A stretch of DNA of 64,000 nucleotides from Dissulfurispira thermophila (GTDB lineage Bacteria; Nitrospirota; Thermodesulfovibrionia; Thermodesulfovibrionales; Dissulfurispiraceae): NCBI RefSeq assembly GCF_014701235.1, contig NZ_AP022873.1, forward strand, positions 868,001 through 932,000. Direction: 5' to 3'. Under the pieces are notes generated by a model, which was given only the letters and a program-made list of their open reading frames with translations, was not told the origin of the DNA and made no database searches. A program made the position numbers and the translations under genes. Shown here piece after piece: positions 41,683 to 49,718 of this stretch (positions within the stretch are counted from its first letter, which is position 1; every line of letters begins with the position of its first letter).

Positions 41683-43302
41683 ATGAATAAACAATTTGGC
41701 GAGATGTTTCCTGAAGAAACAAAAAAAGTTCTTATGGATGCCTTTAAAGAGCTTAAAGATAAGGTTTTGCTGGAGGCATTTGTAAGAGATGATGATAATG
41801 ACCAGTTCAGTGCATTTACATCAGAATTTCTGAAAGGTATATCCAGACTCACAGATAAAATTGATATAGAAATTTATAAGTCGAGCGATGGAGTTACAAA
41901 GAAAAAGGGAATAACAAGGTTCCCAACTATTCTTATTAATCCTGATAAATATATGGTTAGTTATGTAGGTGCTCCGTTCGGCGAAGAGGCACGTACATTA
42001 ATAATGGCAATAATACTTGCTTCTACAAATGGGACTATATTTTCTGATGCTGCGTTGAAGAGGCTGTTTGAATTAAAGGAACCAAGGCATATTCAGATAT
42101 TTGTATCACCGAGTTGTCCTTACTGCCCACAGCAGGCATTAAATGCAGTCTCTGCTGCTATTGCAATGCCTGATATTATAACTGTAGAGATTATAGAGAT
42201 GTATGAAAACAGAGATTACATAGACAAATATCATATTATTACTGTGCCATTTACTGTTATAAACGATATTCCCATTGGCACCGGAGTAAAACCTCCGGAA
42301 ATATTTGTAGAGGAGATGCATAATCTCTCGCCTGTTAAAAGGGCATTTGCTCCGATGGCAGGCGAGGCTGTTAATGTTGATTTAGCAATCATCGGGGGAG
42401 GGCCTGCAGGACTTACTGCAGCTATATATGCAGGAAGGAGCGGACTCAAGTCTGTGGTTTTAGAAAAGGCTACTGTTGGCGGTCAGGTTCTTGTCACACC
42501 AGTTGTTGAGAACTATCCTGGTTTCAGCCAAATAGCAGGAAAGACTCTTGTGGATATAATGTATCAGCAGGCGTTGCGATATACCCATATTCTTGAAGGA
42601 GAGGATGTTATTGATGTAAAGAGGGCTGATGAGGTATTTGAGCTAAAGACAAACAGAAGAATATACAATGCAAGAGGCATAATAATTGCCACAGGAGCCG
42701 AACATAAAAAACTTGATGTAGCCGGTGAAAAAAGCCTCTATGGCAGAGGAGTAAGTTATTGTGCAACATGCGATGGATATTTTTTTAAGGATGGCAAGAA
42801 AGTCATTGTAGTAGGAGGTGGCAATACGGCTGTCACAGATGCATTGTACCTACACAGCATAGGGGCAGAGGTGTCATTGGTTCACAGGAGAGACAGACTG
42901 CGTGCAGAGGCATTTCTCCAGAAGAGTTTGTCGGATAATAAAATCCCTGTTTATTGGAATACGGTGGTTAAAGAGATAATAGGTGCAAACCATGTGGGTG
43001 CTGTCAGGCTACAAAATCTCAAAGATAATTCTATAAAGGTCCTAGAAGTGGACGGTGTGTTTATTGCTATAGGATATGTGCCTAATAATGAGATTGCAAA
43101 GATACTTGGCCTTAGGCTCGATTCCGAAGGTTATATCAAGGTTGATTCAAGGCAGAGGACATCTATGCATATGGTATATGCTGCAGGTGATATAACAGGT
43201 GGCATTAAACAAATAGTTACTGCTGTTGGACAGGGAGCTATTGCAGCAATCACGGCATTTGAAGACCTCTCTAATCCATATTGGAAGAAAGGGGATAATT
43301 AA
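41683..43302 (+). CDS. AhpF-like thioredoxin-fold/thioredoxin reductase fusion
   Basis: About 539 residues. Residues 1-225 hold two thioredoxin folds; the first has no active cysteines, the second has CPYC (C145, C148). The rest is a thioredoxin-reductase module: FAD site IIGGGPAGLTAAIYAGRSG, redox pair CATC (C360, C363), NAD(P) site VVGGGNTAVTDALYL, and AGDITGG. This is the AhpF architecture, which feeds electrons to peroxiredoxin AhpC; no ahpC is adjacent. ATG 41683 fits GGGAG better than 41677. Confidence 0.9.
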   Translation: MNKQFGEMFPEETKKVLMDAFKELKDKVLLEAFVRDDDNDQFSAFTSEFLKGISRLTDKIDIEIYKSSDGVTKKKGITRFPTILINPDKYMVSYVGAPFGEEARTLIMAIILASTNGTIFSDAALKRLFELKEPRHIQIFVSPSCPYCPQQALNAVSAAIAMPDIITVEIIEMYENRDYIDKYHIITVPFTVINDIPIGTGVKPPEIFVEEMHNLSPVKRAFAPMAGEAVNVDLAIIGGGPAGLTAAIYAGRSGLKSVVLEKATVGGQVLVTPVVENYPGFSQIAGKTLVDIMYQQALRYTHILEGEDVIDVKRADEVFELKTNRRIYNARGIIIATGAEHKKLDVAGEKSLYGRGVSYCATCDGYFFKDGKKVIVVGGGNTAVTDALYLHSIGAEVSLVHRRDRLRAEAFLQKSLSDNKIPVYWNTVVKEIIGANHVGAVRLQNLKDNSIKVLEVDGVFIAIGYVPNNEIAKILGLRLDSEGYIKVDSRQRTSMHMVYAAGDITGGIKQIVTAVGQGAIAAITAFEDLSNPYWKKGDN

Positions 43303-43377
43303 AAAAATCTTGATAAATTCTCAATCATAGGCTATGATTTTTATAAATAAAAAAACGGATATTAGTGAGGTGAAGAT

Positions 43378-43602
43378 ATGATTACCAGAGAACAAGTAGA
43401 AACTGTTTTAGATAAAATAAGGATTGGACTCAAGACAGAGGGCGGTGATATTGAATTAATTGATATAAAAGACGATATAGTATATGTAAGGTTGGTGGGT
43501 GCATGCGGCACATGCCCTATGTCTACCCTGACAATGAAAAATTGGGTGGAGACAACAGTAAAGAAAGAGATACCGGAGGTCAAAGCTGTTCAGGCGATAT
43601 GA
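43378..43602 (+). CDS. NifU C-terminal (NFU) domain protein
   Basis: A 74-residue NFU domain with the cluster-carrying CxxC in GACGTCPMSTLTMK. Such proteins deliver Fe-S clusters. It is preceded by GTGAGGTG before the ATG, and its stop overlaps the amidase ATG by four bases. Confidence 0.94.
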   Translation: MITREQVETVLDKIRIGLKTEGGDIELIDIKDDIVYVRLVGACGTCPMSTLTMKNWVETTVKKEIPEVKAVQAI

Positions 43603-45068
43603 ATAAAGACAGAAATCAGAAGACAGATGACAGAAAACAGAAGTCAGAAGACAGAAGCCAGATGACAGACTTTCAGAAAATGGTGAAGGGGTCAATAGGT
43701 GAAGATGTGAAGAGTTTCATTCACCTATTTACCGCTTCACCGCTTCACCAAATAAAAGTCTGTGTTCTGTTTTCTGTGTTTTGTCTTTTGTCTTTTGTTC
43801 TTTTATCTCCTTCCGTAAGCAAATCAGAAGATCTAATCGAGGTTAAAGGGCTCAGACATTGGGCTACTGCTGAATACATAAGAGTTGTTATCGACCTATC
43901 AGGACCTGCTGAATTCAGTAAAGGGAAGTTATCAAATCCAGAGAGGCTTTTTTTTGATATAAAAAATGCAAAATTACTAAAAGGTATTCAGACCAATTTT
44001 GCAATTGGTGCAAAACCTGTAAAGGCTGTCAGATTGGGACAGTTTACTCCGGATATTGTAAGAATTGTCTTTGACCTCGAAACACCTGATTATGACTTTA
44101 AGGTTTTTAGTCTTGAGGATCCTGCAAGGCTTGTAGTAGAGTTATCTTCCAAAGTTGGGATTGAAGACAAAAAAGATATTAAGACAGAGGCTAAGGTAGA
44201 AGATAAACAAGATAAGACAGAAGGCAGGAATATAGGAAATAATTTTATTTCCAGAAAGATTGTTATAGACCCTGGACACGGCGGTCATGACCCGGGTGCA
44301 GTTGGTCCAGGGGGGCTTTTTGAAAAAGATGTGGTTTTAGATATTGCACTGAAGGTCAGGGATATCATAAAAAATGAATATCCATTTTATGATGTTGTTC
44401 TGACAAGGGACAAGGATATTTTTATTCCATTAAAGGACAGGGCAAAGATTGCTAATGATATCGGTGCTGATCTTTTCCTATCCATTCATGCAAATGCAAG
44501 CCCTAATAGATATGCAAGGGGAATAGAAACATATTTTCTCAACTGGACAGATGATGAAGAGGCATTAAGGGTTGCTGCAAGGGAAAATGCTATATCTGTA
44601 AAGAAGATGAAACAGGTGCAGAGCGAGCTTGGTTTGATATTGGCTTCTTTAGAGAGGGACAGAAAAAGAGACGATTCCATCAAGCTTGCAGGAAGTGTAC
44701 ATGCCTCGATGGTTGCAAATATAAGACCACAGTTTCCAAAAACAAATGATCTGGGTATTAAAAGTGCGTTATTTTATGTGCTTGTTGATGCAGAAATGGC
44801 ATCTGCTCTTGCAGAAGTATCTTTTATAAGCAATCCCGAAGAAGAGAGATTGTTATCTGATGATTCTTATAGGCAACAACTCGCTTATTCATTGGTAAAG
44901 GGGATAAATGCTTATTTTGATTCTTCTCCTCCACAGCATAAAGTGGTTTATCGCATATCACATAGTGAAGCAAAACCTCATGCTTCTAATAATAAAAAGT
45001 CTCCTGATAGAAAATTATCGAATGGGAAAAAAAACAAATCGAAAAGAGTTAAATATGTTCGCAGATAA
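43599..45068 (+). CDS. AmiC-type N-acetylmuramoyl-L-alanine amidase (AMIN + Amidase_3)
   Basis: A 489-residue periplasmic hydrolase that trims cell-wall peptides at division. The start MNKDRNQKTDDRK is hydrophilic and repeat-derived, followed by a hydrophobic signal segment (CVLFSVFCLLSFVLL) encoded by the other arm of the repeat. An AMIN domain follows (residues about 85-190), then Amidase_3 with zinc ligands in VIDPGHGGHDPGAVG, the Glu in GLFEKDVVLDIAL, FLSIHANAS and a final EVSFISNPEEE. The ATG overlaps the NFU stop. A basic tail (KKNKSKRVKYVRR) ends it. Confidence 0.93.
   Translation: MNKDRNQKTDDRKQKSEDRSQMTDFQKMVKGSIGEDVKSFIHLFTASPLHQIKVCVLFSVFCLLSFVLLSPSVSKSEDLIEVKGLRHWATAEYIRVVIDLSGPAEFSKGKLSNPERLFFDIKNAKLLKGIQTNFAIGAKPVKAVRLGQFTPDIVRIVFDLETPDYDFKVFSLEDPARLVVELSSKVGIEDKKDIKTEAKVEDKQDKTEGRNIGNNFISRKIVIDPGHGGHDPGAVGPGGLFEKDVVLDIALKVRDIIKNEYPFYDVVLTRDKDIFIPLKDRAKIANDIGADLFLSIHANASPNRYARGIETYFLNWTDDEEALRVAARENAISVKKMKQVQSELGLILASLERDRKRDDSIKLAGSVHASMVANIRPQFPKTNDLGIKSALFYVLVDAEMASALAEVSFISNPEEERLLSDDSYRQQLAYSLVKGINAYFDSSPPQHKVVYRISHSEAKPHASNNKKSPDRKLSNGKKNKSKRVKYVRR
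43605..43805. repeat. Palindromic low-complexity element coding the amiC signal peptide
   Basis: The left part is made of GACAGAA/AGTCAGA-like units, the right part of TCTGTGTT/TTTGTCT-like units, largely complementary to each other, with a GGTGAA/TTCACC section between. Left arm codes a basic hydrophilic stretch, right arm the hydrophobic core. The piece 43744-43762 is shared in reverse complement with 29218-29236. Confidence 0.85.
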
Positions 45069-45146
45069 AAAACTTGACAAAAAAGAACCTTATAATTAAA
45101 ATTTGACCAAAATAATTTACAAAAAATTTACTTCAGGAGGCATGTC

Positions 45147-46526
45147 ATGGGGGATACAAAAGACAAGAGAATTAGAAGTATCGTATTGGTTTTATCTTTA
45201 TTAATTACTGCATTAATCTTATCCTTTTATCTATCAGAAAATAATTCTGTTGTAAATGCTCAAAACAAAGAATCATGTGTTACAGATAAGTGCCACAGCA
45301 AGATGGGAAAGGACAAGTTTGTTCATGGTCCTGCAGCAGTAGGGGACTGTCTGGCCTGTCATACTGGTGATGCAACGAGGCATAAGGAGTCTCCGGCAAG
45401 AAATAAATTCGCACCAATAAAAAATGTTGGAGAATTGTGTTATAAGTGCCATGATAGAGTGGATACCAAGAAAGGCGTACATAAGCCGGTCAAAGAAGGC
45501 AATTGCTCAAAATGCCACGACCCCCACCAATCACCTTACAGATACCAACTTCGCGGAGACGGCCAGAATCTCTGCTTTATGTGCCATGATAAAAAGATTG
45601 CCGCTGGAAAATTTGTTCACGGTCCTGTTGCAGTCGGAGGATGCTCAATGTGTCACAATCCTCACCAGACAGATTTCCCGAAATTATTAAATGCATCAGG
45701 AAATGATGTCTGCTTTATATGTCATACAGATAAGGCTGAGGCGTTTAAGGGCAAGAAATTTGTCCATAAGCCTGTCCGTGAAAAGTGTACCAATTGCCAC
45801 AGCCCTCACGCAGGCGACTATAAATATAATTTCAAGGCAGATGGTTCGCAGGAATTATGCTTCGGATGTCATAAGGATAAAAAAGAATGGATAGCTAATG
45901 TAAAAAACAAACATGGCGGTCTTGAGACAGATAAAAAATGTCTTGCATGTCATGACCCGCATGTCTCTGATTATGTGAAGCAGTTAGTAAAAGAGCCTAT
46001 GGATGTATGTATGAATTGCCATGACAAACCCCTTGATACCCCTAACGGGAAGATTGTTGATATGAAATCATATTTAGCAAAGTACAAAGACTGGCATGGT
46101 CCTATAAAGCAGAAAGATTGTTCGGCATGTCACAATACTCATGGTTCTGATAATTTCAGGATACTCAGGAAATACTTCCCGCCAGTATTTTATGCACCAT
46201 TTGATCTCAAAAATTATGAACTTTGCTTTAACTGCCACGAAAAGACCCTTGTTCTTGATGCAAAAACAATTACACTGACAGGGTTCAGGAATGGCGACCA
46301 AAATCTTCATTTTGTGCATGTGAATAAAGCGATTAAGGGACGAACATGCAGGGCGTGCCATGATGCACACGCAACCAATAATCCGAAACACATAAGGGAT
46401 GCTGTGCCTTTCGGTGCATGGGGATTACCCGTAGGATTTCAGAAGAATGCAAACGGCGGCTCATGCCTTCCGGGCTGTCACCAGAAATTCGAATACAACA
46501 GGATAAACCCAGTTAAAAACAGATAA
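45147..46526 (+). CDS. Multiheme c-type cytochrome, 13 CXXCH plus two atypical motifs
   Basis: A 459-residue protein with an N-terminal membrane helix or uncleaved signal (SIVLVLSLLITALILSFYL). I count 13 CXXCH motifs, from CLACH to CRACH, many followed by NP/DPH and a distal histidine, plus one CX4CH (CVTDKCH) at the N-terminus and one CX3CH (CLPGCH) at the C-terminus. Repeated FVHGP(V/A)AVG.C..CH units point to internal duplication, as in doubled-CXXCH proteins. It is probably a periplasmic electron carrier. CAGGAGGCATGTC precedes the ATG. Confidence 0.92.
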   Translation: MGDTKDKRIRSIVLVLSLLITALILSFYLSENNSVVNAQNKESCVTDKCHSKMGKDKFVHGPAAVGDCLACHTGDATRHKESPARNKFAPIKNVGELCYKCHDRVDTKKGVHKPVKEGNCSKCHDPHQSPYRYQLRGDGQNLCFMCHDKKIAAGKFVHGPVAVGGCSMCHNPHQTDFPKLLNASGNDVCFICHTDKAEAFKGKKFVHKPVREKCTNCHSPHAGDYKYNFKADGSQELCFGCHKDKKEWIANVKNKHGGLETDKKCLACHDPHVSDYVKQLVKEPMDVCMNCHDKPLDTPNGKIVDMKSYLAKYKDWHGPIKQKDCSACHNTHGSDNFRILRKYFPPVFYAPFDLKNYELCFNCHEKTLVLDAKTITLTGFRNGDQNLHFVHVNKAIKGRTCRACHDAHATNNPKHIRDAVPFGAWGLPVGFQKNANGGSCLPGCHQKFEYNRINPVKNR

Positions 46527-46540
46527 ATAAAAATAGGTCA

Positions 46541-46660
46541 AGGTTGAGGAAAGACAGAAGCCAGAAGACAGACTTTCAGAAGGAAAATAGGCTTAAGGCT
46601 TTAGGCTTAAGGCTGTCCTCTGTCTTTTGTTCTCTGTTCTTAGCCTTAACCTTTTCTTTT
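46541..46660. repeat. Palindromic element at the start of the TPR gene
   Basis: GGTCAAGG-TTGAGGAAAGACAGAAGCC units on the left face TCTGTCTTTTGTTCTCTGTTCTTAGCC on the right around a GGCTTAAGGC core that is itself self-complementary. It spans the TTG start and codes most of the signal peptide. The 15-mer GACAGACTTTCAGAA is shared with the amiC element. Confidence 0.8.
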
Positions 46661-47113
46661 GTGCCTATTGTCTATGCCCAGCAGGAAAAGGCAGTCTCTC
46701 TCTATAATGAGTCTGTTAAACTGTTTGAAGATGGCAATATAGACAGGGCAATAGAGGCCATTAAAGAAGCAATTAATGCAGACCCGAATTATCCTGAGGC
46801 TTACGACCACTTAGGTTATATACTTCTAAAAAAAGGACGGGTTGACGAGGCAATAAATGCCTTCAACTCAGCGCTGAAAATAAATCCTCGAATGCGCACA
46901 TCAAAAACAGGGATAGGCCTTGCTCTGATAAAAAAGGGTGACCTGAAAGGCGCAGAGTCTATTCTTAAAGAGGCTTTAATACTCAATCCCTATCCATCGA
47001 TGACGCATTATGTACTTGGGCTTGTTTATGAAAAACTTGGAGATTATGAAAAGGCCATAATGCATTACAAAGAAGGCATAAAGACCTATAAGGTGAGGAT
47101 AGGGAAGGAATGA
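46544..47113 (+). CDS. Exported TPR protein
   Basis: A 189-residue protein starting with TTG at 46544. A repeat-derived basic segment (KDRSQKTDFQKENRLK) and hydrophobic segment (SSVFCSLFLALTFSFVPIVYA) form the signal peptide. About three TPR units follow (AVSLYNESVKLFEDGNIDRAIEAIKEA, then YPEAYDHLGYILLKKGRVDEAI, and so on). It overlaps the next gene by four bases; with the TPR tail there it may scaffold cytochrome assembly (inference). Confidence 0.82.
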   Translation: MRKDRSQKTDFQKENRLKALGLRLSSVFCSLFLALTFSFVPIVYAQQEKAVSLYNESVKLFEDGNIDRAIEAIKEAINADPNYPEAYDHLGYILLKKGRVDEAINAFNSALKINPRMRTSKTGIGLALIKKGDLKGAESILKEALILNPYPSMTHYVLGLVYEKLGDYEKAIMHYKEGIKTYKVRIGKE

Positions 47114-48219
47114 AGGCATCCTTTGAAAGAGAGAGAATACTGATTGTACAGGCAATAGTGTTTATTGCTTTGATCGCCGGCTCTTTTATTTATACTGCTA
47201 CTGCACAGGCATTGCTCCAGATAGGGACACAGGCGCCTGAGTTTACACTTAAGGACATAGGAGGTAGAGATGTAAGTCTTTCCCAATATTCACAAAAAAA
47301 AGCGGTTGTTATTCTGTTTTGGTCAACATGGAGCGCCAAATCTCCCAATGCCCTCAAGAGATTTGAAGCCTTTTATAAAAAATATAAGGACAAAGGAATA
47401 CAGGTGCTCGGAGTTAATGCCGACAGCCAGACTATTTCAAATGAAGACATGGAGAAAATAAAAAAACTTGTTAAAGATTTTGATATTACCTTCCCAATGC
47501 TTATGGACAGGGGTTTAAAGACATTTCACGAATATAGTGTTATAGCACTTCCATCTACGATAATCATATCCGATGGCAAGATAGCCTATGAACTCCCAGG
47601 ACTGCCGCTTGTAGGCACAGAGGATATGTTTGATTATCTCCTTTTACTTGCAGGCGAGCAGCCTAGAAAAAAGATGGAGCCAAAATATAAGCCAAAACAT
47701 GATGCAATAGCAGATACAAACCTCGGAAGGGGATTTGTAAAGAGAAAAAAATACGATATGGCATACCCGCTATTTAAGAAGGCTATAGAGAAGGATCCGA
47801 AGTATATGCTTCCGTATGTGGAGCTTGCAAAGCTTTATGAACTGGAAGGTAAAAACAAGGAGGCTGAAGAGATATTTAAGAACGCTCTTAATATAGAACC
47901 TGGAAATGTGGCTGTTATGAGCGAATTTGGCTATTTTCTTACAAAGCTCGGCAGGATAAAGGAAGCCATTGAAATCCTTGACAGAGCAGTGAAAAAGAAT
48001 TCTTATACGCCGGCTTATTATTATCATGCCTATGCCCTTGCAAAAAATGGACAGTTAAAGGATTCTCTCGGTGCTTTTGAGACTGCCCTCTCAATGAACC
48101 CTTATGATCCAAAACTATACTCATTGAGAGGAGAGATTTATAAGGACAGCAAGATGCTAAAAGAGGCTGCATCTGATTACAAAAAAGCTCTTGAGCTTAT
48201 TCTGAAAATAAAAGAATAA
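47110..48219 (+). CDS. TlpA-like thioredoxin fold without active cysteines, plus TPR tail
   Basis: A 369-residue exported protein. Residues about 35-175 are an AhpC/TlpA-type thioredoxin fold (GTQAPEFTLKDIGGRDVSLSQY, LFWSTWSAKSPN, ALPSTIIISDGKIAYELPG). Where the family normally has WCxxC the sequence reads WSAKS, so disulfide chemistry is not possible. Four TPR units follow (about 200-365). It sits among multiheme cytochrome genes, so a chaperone or haem/thiol-delivery scaffold role is possible. A decayed copy follows immediately. Confidence 0.88.
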   Translation: MKASFERERILIVQAIVFIALIAGSFIYTATAQALLQIGTQAPEFTLKDIGGRDVSLSQYSQKKAVVILFWSTWSAKSPNALKRFEAFYKKYKDKGIQVLGVNADSQTISNEDMEKIKKLVKDFDITFPMLMDRGLKTFHEYSVIALPSTIIISDGKIAYELPGLPLVGTEDMFDYLLLLAGEQPRKKMEPKYKPKHDAIADTNLGRGFVKRKKYDMAYPLFKKAIEKDPKYMLPYVELAKLYELEGKNKEAEEIFKNALNIEPGNVAVMSEFGYFLTKLGRIKEAIEILDRAVKKNSYTPAYYYHAYALAKNGQLKDSLGAFETALSMNPYDPKLYSLRGEIYKDSKMLKEAASDYKKALELILKIKE

Positions 48220-48222
48220 AAG

Positions 48223-48673
48223 GTGAAGATCAATAAAGAGATAATAGCAAAAATTTCCCTTACGCTGTTGCCTTTTTCTTTATTTCTTTGCCTTTACCTT
48301 TTTGCTCTACCTATTTCTACACAGGCGTTGCTCACCACAGGGACACAAGCGCCTGATTTTACACTCAAGGATATAGATGGTAGGGCTGTTAGCCTTTCAC
48401 AATATTTCCAGAAAAAGGCGGTTATAGTCCTTTTCTGGTCCACAAGGTATAAAGTTGAATTCACATGGGGCTATCTATTATTATTATGCCTATGCACTTG
48501 CAAAAAATGGACAGATAAAGCAAACAATGGATGCCTTTGATAAGGCGATTGCTATCAGTCCACATGAGCCGATGATTTATTTATTGAGGACTGAAGTATT
48601 TGAGGGCAATAATATGTTAAAGGAATCAACCTCTGATTACAGAAGGGCGCTTGAGCTTATTCTGAAGAACTAA
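48223..48673 (+). pseudogene. Decayed duplicate of the thioredoxin-fold/TPR gene
   Basis: The first 75 codons from GTG 48223 repeat the start of the preceding gene (GTQAPDFTLKDIDGRAVSLSQYFQKKAVIVLFWST). After about 48450 the sequence jumps to the last TPR units (YAYALAKNGQIKQTMDAFDKAIAI to RRALELILKN) but in a different frame, so about 230 codons are missing and the join is frameshifted. This is a tandem duplicate wrecked by an internal deletion. Confidence 0.88.
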
Positions 48674-48740
48674 AATTAATTGCTTAGCAAATAAAAAACA
48701 AAAATATTGCTGAACTGTAATGCTTATATAAGGGGGGAGC

Positions 48741-49718
48741 TTGAAAAAACTGTGTATAATTTTTTGTCTTTTTTTCTCTCTTGTTTCGGCATTTGCTTTT
48801 GATTCAGGGAGATTCTCCATAATTAGTCCTTTTGATTATAGTATGGTCGAAGGCGAACTGAACACTGTTGTTATAAAATTAAGCAGCAATATAGATGCAA
48901 TCTCTATTGCCAGGAATGGAGAAGAGATATTTAAAGTAACCAATATTAAAGGCAAGGAATATTTATGCAAAACAATTAAGCTTGGGTTTGGCCCAAATGA
49001 AATAGTTGTAAATGCCTTTGAAGGCAGTAAGGTTGAGTCCAGAAAGGTTACGGTTTTTTACAGGTCGGATATATCGAGGGAATTCAGGATTAATCCTCCA
49101 GAATTTCAGAAAAAGCCATTTCACAGGGAAGATAATGAAAAGGTATGTGTTTCATGCCATAATATGAAGATATCAGAAAAGGACATAAAACCACAGATGC
49201 CAGTTGATTCTATGTGTTATCCATGCCATAAAAAGATAACAGAATATGGCTATGTCCATGGTCCTGTTGCTACATGGAATTGTTTATCATGTCATGAGCA
49301 AAATGCAAAACCAGTAAAATATGTTACCCGCCAACCAGAGAAAGAATTATGTTTTGTGTGCCATAAGGAAAAAAAGGAGGAGTGGATGTCTAAGAAATAC
49401 TGGCATGGACCCACTGCAACAGGAAAGTGCAGCATATGCCACAATCCTCATGCTACAGACAATATTTCATGGCTTAAAAAACCATCGTGGGATTTGTGCG
49501 TTACATGTCATGAGGATAGGGCGTCGGGGAGACATGTAATTGCCGGATTTGTTTTTGGGTCTTCACATCCTACAAAGGGCAGACCCGATCCACTGCGCCC
49601 TGGAAAGAAGCTTTCGTGCGCAAGCTGTCATAACCCCCATGCCGCTAATTCAAGGGCTTTATTTGCCAACGATACCATTAGCCCTGGCAGTTTGTGTCAG
49701 ATGTGTCATAAAAAATAG
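48741..49718 (+). CDS. Eight-heme c-type cytochrome with Ig-like N-terminus
   Basis: A 325-residue protein. TTG 48741 is the start, with GGGGGAG just upstream; MKKLCIIFCLFFSLVSAFAF is a signal peptide. Residues about 22-110 form an Ig-like domain (FSIISPFDYSMVEGELNTVVIKL), then eight CXXCH motifs (CVSCH, CYPCH, CLSCH, CFVCH, CSICH, CVTCH, CASCH, CQMCH), with the YVHGPVATWNCLSCH unit repeating as in the 45-kb cytochrome. It directly precedes the heme-motif histidine kinase, suggesting co-transcription. Confidence 0.92.
   Translation: MKKLCIIFCLFFSLVSAFAFDSGRFSIISPFDYSMVEGELNTVVIKLSSNIDAISIARNGEEIFKVTNIKGKEYLCKTIKLGFGPNEIVVNAFEGSKVESRKVTVFYRSDISREFRINPPEFQKKPFHREDNEKVCVSCHNMKISEKDIKPQMPVDSMCYPCHKKITEYGYVHGPVATWNCLSCHEQNAKPVKYVTRQPEKELCFVCHKEKKEEWMSKKYWHGPTATGKCSICHNPHATDNISWLKKPSWDLCVTCHEDRASGRHVIAGFVFGSSHPTKGRPDPLRPGKKLSCASCHNPHAANSRALFANDTISPGSLCQMCHKK

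Noticed and set aside
45074-45096. Sigma-70 promoter TTGACA ... TATAAT before the 13-heme gene
   Set aside because: Both hexamers are excellent, but only 11 bases separate them instead of about 17.
48455-48673. Independent small TPR gene
   Set aside because: It is the out-of-frame tail of the decayed duplicate starting at 48223.
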